Shown here: positions 55,105 through 64,000 of the stretch, in pieces
Position numbering within the stretch: position 1 is the first letter of the stretch
Layout of the letters: every line of letters starts with the position of its first letter
DNA from: Sanguinoderma infundibulare
Lineage: Eukaryota; Basidiomycota; Agaricomycetes; Polyporales; Polyporaceae
Direction of reading: 5' to 3'
Length of the DNA: 64,000 nt
Assembly: GCA_032821775.1 (NCBI GenBank)
Contig: JAVLRN010000002.1
Coordinates: 1,860,001-1,924,000, forward strand
The notes under the pieces: model-generated
Told to the model about the DNA's origin: nothing
Seen by the model: only the letters and a program-made list of their open reading frames with translations
Databases searched by the model: none
Made by a program: the position numbers and the translations under genes

Positions 55105-57157
55105 ATGTGGCTCCTCAGCACCGATCGCGCCGAACTCCACTACTTTAGCGACCCAGAAAGCGTTCCAGGCGGGTATGCCATCCTCTCGCACGTATGGGAC
55201 AAGGAAGAAATGTCCTTTCAGGACATCCAAGCCCTCCGCAAGCAATGTGCCTCGCGCGGCCTCAAACGCGCAACCCAATACATCAAGCGCGGGATAAGAT
55301 CCAGGACGACCCCGCGCGATCTTGCTTCCGACAAGATCCGACAGGCCTGCATCGTCGCAGAGCGCCATGGGTACAAATGGATCTGGAACGACACATGCTG
55401 CATCAACAAGGAGAGCAGTTCGGAGCTCTCCGAGGCGATCAACTCGATGTACCGATACTACTCTCTCGCGGAGGTATGCTATGCGTACCTTGGTGATGTC
55501 TCACAACAGGTTGGCCGACTGTACTCCCGGATATGGCACGAATCTGGATTCTGGGAGAGCCGGTGGCACTCGCGAGGGTGGACGCTCCAGGAGCTCATCG
55601 CGCCAACGTTCCTCATCTTCCTTTCTAAAGAGTGGCAAGTGCTTGGTACCAAGGCGAACCTTGCGGATACCTTGGAGCAGATCACGAACATACCGGCCGC
55701 GGTGCTGCGAAAGGAGGTCGAGCTGGGTAGCGTCAGTATCGCGCAACGAATGTCGTGGGCCGCTGGGCGACAAACGACACGGTTGGAGGACGAGGCATAC
55801 TGCTTGATGGGCATCTTCTCGATTCACATGCCCACGCTCTACGGCGAAGGCAGGCGGGCTTTCTACAGGCTACAGGAGGAGCTCATGAAGCAGTCCATCG
55901 ACACGTCCCTGTTTGCTTGGGGCTCTCGTGGCAAACTGCCGGCGTTGTGCGCTTTGGACGAGCCGCGCCGGCTTGCTGAGCACAACCACCAACGTTCTGC
56001 GTCGTATTTGTTTGCGAGCTCCCCTTCCTGTTTCAAGGATTGTACCGACATCTTTTTCTCCCCTGCTACTTCTTCGGTGAGTCGCATGATCCACGGAACG
56101 TCGCCGCCGTCGCTAAAAGCACTCTGAGCAGCCTACGTCTTCCCCTCGTCGAGTGAAACAACCAACTGCCGTAACACATTGCTCATTCCACCTCGACGGA
56201 CTGCCCGCTTTCTCCATCACATCGTACGGCGTGCACGCTCGCGTCCCCATCCTCGAATTCTGCGAACTAACCATCGCGATCATCTCCTGTCACGCCTTCG
56301 CCGGAAATCGCACCCCGATGGCCCTACTGCTCTCCCGCTGCTTAACGGCATCCGAACCCGCGCGCCCTCTCTATCACACAGGCGGCCCTCTCGGTAAGCG
56401 CATGGTTCTTATGGACATGGCGCCGCATATGGCGAACATCGTCCCCCAGTGGAGGGACATATACATCACCCACCGTCCGCCACCAGAGGCGGCGCCGTCG
56501 CTCGATTTGCGCGTCCTCATCAACAGCACGAACTACACCCCGTTCCGGCTTTCCCGCCACTCGCTCGACGTGTTCCTCGCCCAGGGCTGGGTGCTCCATT
56601 CCGTGACGCGGCCCGCGCAGGTGCCCTGGATGGGTTCGCCGCCGATCACGTTCACGTTCCGGCGCGCCGGGGCGCGATACTTTATCAGCGTGCACCTCGG
56701 ACGCTGTGCGCACCCTGGAGACGAGGACGTGGTCCAAAGCCCGGGAGACGACGAGGACGAACAGTTTACCTGGTACGCCCCTGGGGACGGGAGCGTCGCC
56801 GCCCAAGGCCTATTGTGGCCGGAGCAACGGTACTGGCGAGCACAGCCCAGCTACTGGAAAGCGGAGAGCCATCCTTGGAGGGGCCGTAGTTGGGCGCGGG
56901 CAGAGCTGAATATGGGGGGACCGCCCGCTGAGCCGCCGAGCGATGTCTGCACGGGGGATCACATATCCGACTGGCCCGACCGGACGAAGACGTTCGAGAG
57001 GTGTACGGGCTGGATGAACCACTACATCACTCTCGCGTTCGAGGAGTGCCCCATCAACCCGGAGTGTACGCTCGTCGTGGAAATCAAGTACTGGGAGGCG
57101 GCGAAGATCGGGCTGGAGGTGGCCGGGCGTTTGGAATTATCTGGGGACAGTCAGTAA
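55105..57157 (+). CDS. Heterokaryon incompatibility (HET) domain protein, HET-2
   Basis: Paralogue of HET-1 and HET-3. Exons 55105-56076 and 56132-57157, 665 aa. HET core: MWLLSTDRAELHYF, GGYAILSHVWD, GYKWIWNDTCCINKESSSEL, SEAINSMYRYYSLAEVCYAY, WHSRGWTLQELIAPTFLIFL, SIAQRMSWAAGRQTTRLEDE and LYGEGRRAFYRLQEELM. The second domain starts near THCSFHLDGLPAFSITSYGV and ends TLVVEIKYWEAAKIGLEVAG. Compared with HET-3, about 18 residues (CASRGLKRATQYIKRGIR region) are inserted after the LSHVW motif. Intron GT-AG, same position as in the other two. The initiator is the ATG of MWLLST, shared by all copies. Confidence 0.9.
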
Positions 57158-57630
57158 GAACAGGAAGGTATTTGTGGTGATTGAAGCTGTCGCTTGTCGT
57201 GTATTAGAACGTCTGGACGTAGGTGATTCGTAGTAAGTAGCGTGCTCATTCCAAACACGAGACATAACAATAGACTGCAATGACATATAACGCTTAGTCA
57301 TGGACACGTGTTGTACAGTGGAGTCTTGGCTGGAGTCGCGGCTGCCCTTGCTGCAGTAACAAGGCCTCCACCTCCACCATCCCGTGCGGGCTTTTCACTT
57401 CTCCTAGCATGGGCGCATAGTGACATCCTGAAATAGATCTTGCTCCACACAACTTCATTCAAGTTGCCTCGCGAATTCTATCGTATTCGGGTTCTTGGTA
57501 GGCAGCATTTCGACTCGTTGGAGGCTGACGGTAGTATCCTAATACATAGTACCAGGTGAACTATCGTACGTCGTCTTTACGACTTGTTTAAGGGACAAGT
57601 CAACTGATTTATGCGATCAATCACAAGTGC
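57158..57630. other. Intergenic, HET-2 to HET-3
   Basis: Nothing recognisable; contains the 3' end of HET-2 and the promoter of HET-3. Confidence 0.5.
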
Positions 57631-59829
57631 ATGTGGCTCCTCAGCACAGACCGAGCGGAGCTGCACTATTTCAACGACCCGAGCGACGTTCGCGAAGGTT
57701 ACGCTATTCTATCGCACACCTGGGGAGAAGGGGAACAAACATTCCAGGAGACGCAGCGACTACGGGAATCTTGCAGGGCCGATGGTCGAAACCCTCGTGA
57801 TCACTCGTCTGAGAAGGTCCGCAGGAGCTGCATCATTGCTGAGCTGAATGGATATCGATGGATCTGGAACGACACTTGTTGCATCAACAAGGACAGCTCG
57901 TCCGAGCTTTCCGAGGCCATCAATTCCATGTTCAGGTACTACTCGCTAGCAAGTGTATGCTTCGCATACCTCAGCGACATAACCCATCCCTCTCGGACCG
58001 CGCCCCACCTGCAGGAGATTCGATACCGGTGGCCGCACTCACAGGTGGACCTTGCTCCAGCTCGATGGAATACGCGCGGATGGACCTTACAGGAGCTTGT
58101 TGCACCCTCTTTTCTGGTCTTTCTATCCAAGGAATGGATTGTATTGGGAACGAAGGCTGACTTTGCTGATCAGTTGGAGGTCACTCTCCATATTCCCGCC
58201 GCGGTACTGACGAAGGAACGTCCATTAAGCGACTACAGTGTTGCTCAGCGGATGTCATGGGCAGCCAATCGGAAGACAACTCGGGTGGAGGACATGGCCT
58301 ACTGCCTTCTGGGCATCTTTTCCATCAACATGTCTACCCTTTACGGAGAAGGAGAGCACGCATTCTTCCGTTTGCAGGAGGAGATCATGAAGCAGTCATT
58401 TGATCCATCTCTCTTTGCCTGGGGACCTTGCCATTTCTCTCTCTCAGAAATGACAGACCCACCCGACCCCGCGTTGGAACATGGGGACACACACAACAGT
58501 GCAGCAGCTTACCTACTTGCGCGTTCCCCGAGCGACTTCATGGCCTCCGCCGCAATAGAGTTTGTTCCTCCTTCTAGATTCCAACTCGGAGCGACCAACG
58601 TGAGTCACCTTGCAGATCGAATGTCACCCGCTTCCTAAAGAGCGCCATAGCTGAACACCGGGAGCAATGTCTCACGCGACGACCAGGACCCATACAGTTT
58701 TCTCTCATCCATCGATGCATCCCCAATCCCCGGTGATACCAACTCCATTGGCAATGAGGCGATGGAGGCGCGATCCTTGCTTCACCAATTGCCCACATTC
58801 ACCATTACCCCATATGGCATTCTCTCATACATTGCTTCATTCCCCATCCACGCTGACTTTATCATCGCAATATTGCCCTGTTTTCACAATGGTCGACTTC
58901 TCGGGCTTGGCCTATCTCCTTGTCCCGACTCTGCCGACCCATCTCGCACACTCTATCACACCAAGCTAGGGTCGTGCTGGGATTCCGCCGGAGATCGTGT
59001 AGTACATCCACGGGTTTTCTCCTTGCCCTTCCGGGGAGGGGAGCTTGACTCTGTCCTCAGCACTTTCCCCGGGCCTGGCGGCCGACGGCCCATCCGAGCC
59101 ACCATGGAGTGGAAGGAAATCTACATTGCTCACAGGCCGCCAGTTCCATCGCCGACACACGGTAGTCGTTCCATACTATTCGGTCACAGTCTATGGGCCC
59201 CGTTTAGGATATCAAGGCTGGACCTCGAATCTCGGTGGGAGTTGCGGCGGCCACGCGTACCAGCCCAATGGTGTGGTGATCGTCCTGTCACGCTTGAATT
59301 CCACAGACCCCGGTTCTGCCGCCACGGATCTGTCACTGATTGGCTCATAATCACGCTCGGAAGATGTGAAACGAACCCAATCATGGTAGAACCTGACCAT
59401 CATTCAGTACCCCTCACATTGAGCCGGGGAATTCCTCCGGCTCCTATTCACGCAATCGCCCCAGTACCCCATCCTTTTCCTTTCCAGCCTCAACCAGTCG
59501 GGGAGCCTTGGATTTCGGTTAGATTCTTCCGAGGCTCTGAAGAACCACCGCAACATCCCAACCATCCCGCACACTTCTGCCCTGAGGACCATATTCGCGA
59601 GTGGCCGCAGAACCAGAGAAGCACGTACTATCGTTTTCAAGATGACCCTCTCCGTCGATGGAGAGTCACAGTTTCTTGTCTTCCCTGCAATTTGAACCCT
59701 TCGGCCACGTTCATCCTCAATGACGTCCGCTTCACCTTGGTCAGCGCGGATGGGGAGTATGCCACCAACGGGCCGGGGTCACGCCGGCTAGTGCGATGGC
59801 AGGAGCCCGATAGCCCTGACGGCGTTTGA
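57631..59829 (+). CDS. Heterokaryon incompatibility (HET) domain protein, HET-3
   Basis: Third paralogue. Exons 57631-58599 and 58687-59829, 703 aa. HET core: MWLLSTDRAELHYFNDPS, EGYAILSHTWGEGEQTFQET, GYRWIWNDTCCINKDSSSEL, WNTRGWTLQELVAPSFLVFL, SVAQRMSWAANRKTTRVEDM and LYGEGEHAFFRLQEEIMKQS. Exon 2 begins DPYSFLSSIDASPIPGDTNS and contains HQLPTFTITPYGILSYIASF, WKEIYIAHRPP and CPEDHIREWPQNQRSTYYRF, parallel to the C-terminal domain of HET-1 and HET-2. Acceptor chosen (CGACCAG) because it alone keeps phase 0. It lacks the KYWEAAK-type ending of HET-2; a stretch like that ending lies separately downstream at 60162-60210. Confidence 0.88.
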
Positions 59830-60161
59830 TGACAGCTCCTGGTTCAACGTCGTCATCGCGACCCTTGCGAGATCGTTTGGGAGCAGGGTGAGTACCGATT
59901 AATGATTCCTCACTCCCATTCGAGCTCTTCAATGACACCGACATCACGATAGGTCTCCTCAAATTGAACCGAAACTGACCGTCGGTCCGTATCCGACAAC
60001 TTCCCCTTTCCCCCTTTCCAACTGCCATCCGAACTTTGCGTCTGCAGGCAGTACACCCTAAGTATCACCGCTTTCTAGGGGGCGACATTGCTGTGTACGT
60101 ACGTCCGTGTGCCCCCTGAACTCCGCTGACGTGCTCGTCTCCTTTCGGTTTCGAATTACAG

Positions 60162-60210
60162 CGACTACTGGAAGGCGGCGAGGTTCAGGCTGAATGGGCC
60201 TTCGGAATAG
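60162..60210 (+). pseudogene. Remnant of a HET-family C-terminal exon
   Basis: After an ACAG acceptor the sequence encodes DYWKAARFRLNGPSE then TAG, resembling KYWEAAKIGLEVAG near the HET-2 C-terminus. It lies 333 bp beyond the HET-3 stop. It may be an alternative last exon of HET-3 or a relic of another copy. Confidence 0.4.
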
Positions 60211-60433
60211 TCTGTCGGATAGTCTCTCAGTGATGCTTAATGAGAACTCGAGCGTATTCGTGATTGAATCTGCTATGCGTAGTGTCTTGAACCGGGTGAT
60301 TGGTAGTAACTAGCGTGCAACGGCAAGTAGAGGGGCAAGTATTGACCGATGCGACTTACAAACAGCACAGACAATAATCCGATGAATAAAATATGAATAC
60401 CGATCGTACCGGGCGAAAGAGACAGGGGGATCC

Positions 60434-62479
60434 TCAGCATTGCCCGAGCAACCTGTTTTTGGGCATCGTCTGGTTGTAGCCGTCGACCCACGTCGTGAGG
60501 TTCGGGTTCATGTACGCTTCCTTATGCCTGCATCCGCGAACATCCATCGGTATCAGCATCTATGCCCTGATGCGAAAAGTAAACGAAACGCACTGCTCGA
60601 TGTATGCAGAAGTTGGAAACCCGCTCGGGTCACACCCGATGTTGATCTCGTGCGGATCCTGGTAGACCCGGATCCAGTCGACGCGCATCGTCGACGGGAA
60701 TATCAACTTGTCGTACTCCACCTGGCCAAAGCTTTCAGAGATGCCCAGGTTCATGATGAGGTACTGCGGGAGGACACGCATTAACACGGTATGGAAGGCG
60801 GACTACAGAGACTGACCATAGGTTCTTGGGGCACGGGACGCCCGCTGATTTGGACGTCATTGTCTGGGCCCATGAGGGACTGGTGAAGCGTCCATGAGAC
60901 TTTGCTGTTGGCGATCCAGGTCATATACTGCACCCTCGCAGCCTCAGCATCTGAAGGTCGATAATCTGGTACGTAACGCTCACCGCGTCTCCAAAGCCGG
61001 GCTTATACTGGAAGCCGTAGACCGAATAGCCATAGCCGTCGAACTCGTACGCGCTCTGATCTACGCGCGCACGCAGCGCATGAGACCAGGGGAAACCGCG
61101 GGAGAGGTTCGAAAGTCAAGACGTACCAGTCATGGTAACGACAGATGTGGCCTGCTGGTACACGCCTCCCGCGTAGCTATTGTTCTGGCTCACTCTGTCG
61201 TCCGCCACATCGAATGTTCCAAAGGGTTGGTACTTGTAGCTGAACGGCTACAATTGCGTGCGGTCAGTTGCGTGCGTCCGACGGCAGCGCTTCCGAGGAA
61301 CATACCGCCCACTGCGAGGACTGCGAGATGGCACCAACGGGGCCCCCAGGTGAACCACCGACCTACAAACGAACAATTTACATCAGACACTCCGACTTCT
61401 GAGAGAAAACAATGCCAATACCTGAGCTTCAAATAGATCGATCTCAGGGGCAGAGCGACCGACGTACTCGCCGTTGTCGTCCACAGGCCCGGGGTGCGCC
61501 TCGCCAGGGCAGGTGCAGCGCGAGAGCCGCTGGCCAGGTTGGTACGAGATTGAGCCACCGGGGACGCCGCCGTCCATCGCCGCAGCGGGCTCGTTGTTCA
61601 ATGTCTGGTTCTTCAAAGTCCCGACATCGCACGCGTCGTAGCTGTACGGCCACTGTCCCGCCGCACGAAAAACGACCCCTCAGTGCAACGCACGGATTAA
61701 CAGTTAGAGCGAACGCACGCACCATGCCATCGAGCGTCGCGCCGTAGCCCGCGCGCCCCAGGTTGCCCATCATCCAGATGGCAGGCCAGAGCCCGCTCAC
61801 GTCGTTGTGCCCAGGAAGCATGACGCTCGCCTCGACGAGTCCCCCCGTAAAGCACAGTTTGTTCCAGGATGTCAGCATGCCGCCGGTGTAGTCCAGCCCG
61901 TGGTTCGGACGTGCGGACACCTCGATCTCGAGCGAGCCGTTGCGCGTCATGACCGCGCGCGGGTCGTACCACTCCTTGTTGCCCGTCGCCCAGTAGTGCA
62001 GGTCTTCCGCCTCCCAGTACGGGTCGTCACCTGGATAGAACGAGCGCCCCTCGACATTGAACTCGTCGCTGAATATGAGCTGCCACTTCTTGCCGGTGAC
62101 GTAGTCGACCTTGGTGAGCGCCTCCTTTGGCGTGTCGCGGTCGATGAGGCCGCGCATGCCTGCGATGTCCGGGACCTGGCCGGACGCGTTTATCCCGCCG
62201 TAGTTGAACCCACCCTTGTATGATTGTCTCATCTTCGTGTAGTATGCGACGAGCGGGTACCCGGCGCTGGACGATGAAACGGCGATGTCAGCCGGGAGCC
62301 CCTCAAATAGACATCGAGGGGTGTGCGTACAAGAGAATGAGGATGCTCGACGCGAGGATGAACAAACAGCCGAAATTTGCAAGGCCCCGTAGGGTCAGTA
62401 TGTTGCCGCGGTGTGTCTGTGGATCCGGATTGTGGAGCCGGTCGTCCTCCTCTGGACCAGTGTACACATCCGAATACAT
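60434..62479 (-). CDS. Beta-glucan synthesis-associated protein, Kre6/Skn1 type (GH16-like)
   Basis: Type II membrane protein of the secretory pathway required for cell-wall beta-1,6-glucan. Nine exons: 62479-62331, 62266-61723, 61652-61422, 61362-61306, 61247-61127, 61060-60984, 60927-60817, 60763-60594, 60527-60434; 517 aa. A short cytosolic part (EEDDRLHNPDP) precedes the membrane helix ANFGCLFILASSILILFAGY. The GH16-like domain has WQLIFSDEFNVEGRSFYPGD, PYWEAEDLHYWATGNKEWYD, GLWPAIWMMGNLGRAGYGAT and the catalytic-type EIDLFE (in APEIDLFEAQ). It ends YLIMNLGISESFG, MRVDWIRVYQ and NLTTWVDGYNQTMPKN. The N-terminus is shorter than in yeast; upstream exons beyond 62479 are possible (an acceptor-like CTGCAG sits just before), so the start is provisional. 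Confidence 0.87.
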
Positions 62480-64000
62480 AGTGGACGCATACTGCAGAAC
62501 AGATATGAGCAGAATGAGGGCATGCGCAACGAAGCGCAGCGAGCGCACCTTGTCTGATATCAAGGAGTGGGTCGCATCGCTCCCAGTAGACTGTCATTGC
62601 CACGTTAGACAAGATGCAGTGGGAGCACATGCAGCGGTTGCGCACCAACGAAGAGTATGTGCTATCCGGGGCCGACCGTGGAGGTTGTGCGTAAATCGGG
62701 CGAGGTCGTTGTGTCTTGCGCCCAGTCGGCTCGGGGGAAAGGAGGTTGGAAGTCGAGTCCATCTCCTATTCAGGTTTGTTCGAATAAGTTGGCCGTACGC
62801 TAAGAGGAAGAAGGAACATGTAGAGACAGAGAGCGAAGAGGAACAGATGGTGATGGTTGTGTTATAGATCCGGCGTGGACATGCATGGGGAGGGGGATGA
62901 GGGAAAAGGGGCTCCATGCACTCCGAAAGCTGTTCCGTCTATCGATCCTTCGATCAACAGGAGCGCTGCCTCGAGCAGTCTGATGTGACGAATTACAATG
63001 CCGTTCAGTACAGGGAGAACCGGCACAGGACTGGACGAGTGCTACGATAGCATTCAAGGCGACCTCGTCACCAGCATCTTTAACAAAATCCCGGATCGGA
63101 GGGCATGAATAATGCACTTCGCATCCGACAAAGTGTTCGGACATACCTTCGACTGCAATCATTCATGGAGCATCACTTCCAAGTTCAAGCCGTGGGGAAG
63201 CGAGCTAATAAGTTTCAGGCGGTGAATTGGAAGTCTCGCCGTGTTGGAACATTTTTCCCTGAGTAACGGCACTGGCGAGCCCTATTCGAACGGTCAGTGC
63301 CTACATCAGTGCAATTAGGGGCATTTTACCTTGCTATATACTGAGACCGATCTGGGTCGACCCCGAAGAAGAAAGACGATGGTGACATTTGCTGGCGGTG
63401 CGGCCTTGCGAATGGATGTGCTCATTGCACTGCATTTCTCCACGGAGTGCTGTGAAGCTGCATACACTGTAAGATGTATAGGGGGGTTGCCTAACGCCTT
63501 ATACGGATACTGTCCGAGTCGGCCCTCCCCTGCCTCGCTAGTAGGTTTGGTCGTTGATGAGTCGGTCCTTGTCGCTGATCCCAACAATCTACATGGAAAA
63601 ATATATCGTCGGCACGCAGGGGGGGTGAGATATGATTGAATCGAGCATCCACTCACCTGTATACTGCGTTCTAGTAATCGTGACACCTGCGTCCGTCGAT
63701 AGTGCCATTTCCCAACACCCCCGCCCTGCTGTCATTCTTTGCCGGCCTCATGCCGTATTAAACAGCCTTCATAATCGCCTCTAGTTTGTCATTGTAAAAG
63801 CATTGTACCAAGTATTAGGGGGAAGGAGGCTCGTTCGGAAGTCATTGTGACGTGGACGGGTGCAAATATTGCATCCAATTCATCGGCAAATCCCAGCCCA
63901 TTTCCCACGTGTCGTTGAGCCGTCAAAGCTCCCGGGAAATGCCGAGCTTCGAAAGACTCACATTGTTGGGCGTCTGAGTCTCTCTCCGCCATCATTTGTC
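62480..64000. other. Right end of window, no supported gene
   Basis: The minus strand at 62600-62525 (MTVYWERCDPLLDIRQ) and 63110-63000 (IRDFVKDAGDEVALNAIVAL) looks weakly coding, and a short ATG-initiated frame runs 63995-63789 (begins MMAERDSDAQQCESFEARHF). None can be joined into a gene or linked to a family. They could be upstream exons of the Kre6-type gene or parts of a gene beyond the window. Confidence 0.3.

Noticed and set aside
1..64000. CRISPR arrays, rRNA genes, insertion sequences, retrotransposon coding regions
   Set aside because: Looked for and not seen: no regular spaced repeats, no rRNA-like blocks, and no reverse transcriptase, integrase or transposase motifs in any frame.

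Overview
This is a 64 kb stretch of a filamentous basidiomycete genome, most likely an agaricomycete and possibly a polypore. I infer this from the dense, intron-rich genes (introns mostly 45-70 nt, GT-AG), very short exons, and typical gene families: HET-domain proteins, an orphan seven-helix membrane family, a GPI-type cupredoxin, a Kre6/Skn1 glucan protein and an F-box/LRR protein. There are no bacterial-type operons, rRNA genes or CRISPR arrays. I rebuilt gene models by hand by joining exons at splice sites, checking reading phase, and comparing paralogues inside the window.

Layout. 1-14.4 kb is mostly housekeeping: an ERD2 (KDEL receptor) gene cut by the left edge with a decayed partial copy behind it, a WD40 relic, an L-type lectin cargo receptor, a poorly coding 4 kb, a four-RRM Nrd1/Mrn1-type protein and a monoacylglycerol lipase (MGL-a). 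16.2-23.1 kb is an inverted segmental duplication: membrane protein then lipase on the plus strand, mirrored by lipase then membrane protein on the minus strand, with a short hairpin at the axis (19735-19757). The plus-strand membrane gene has one in-frame stop.

23.5-43.3 kb holds four tandem minus-strand paralogues of a secreted 5'-nucleotidase-like metallophosphoesterase (A-D). Copy A is broken by a nonsense codon and by loss of its 3' end, where it abuts a fragment of rRNA-processing gene EFG1. Between A and B lie a nearly perfect inverted repeat with ~0.8 kb arms and two divergent genes for small secreted proteins sharing an RGCRxxGCL cysteine motif. In one of them the motif exon is tandemly duplicated. 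A tRNA-Ala(AGC) with an intron lies between B and C.

43.9-46.6 kb carries coatomer zeta and an N2227/carnosine N-methyltransferase-like gene. 47.2-59.8 kb contains three same-strand HET-domain genes, interrupted by the cupredoxin and F-box genes. 60.4-62.5 kb is a Kre6/Skn1-type gene. The last 1.5 kb has no gene I can support.

Three genes belong to the secretory and retrieval pathway (ERD2, lectin receptor, coatomer zeta), but they are scattered and I see no functional cluster. The accessory part is shaped by local duplication, inversion and decay.
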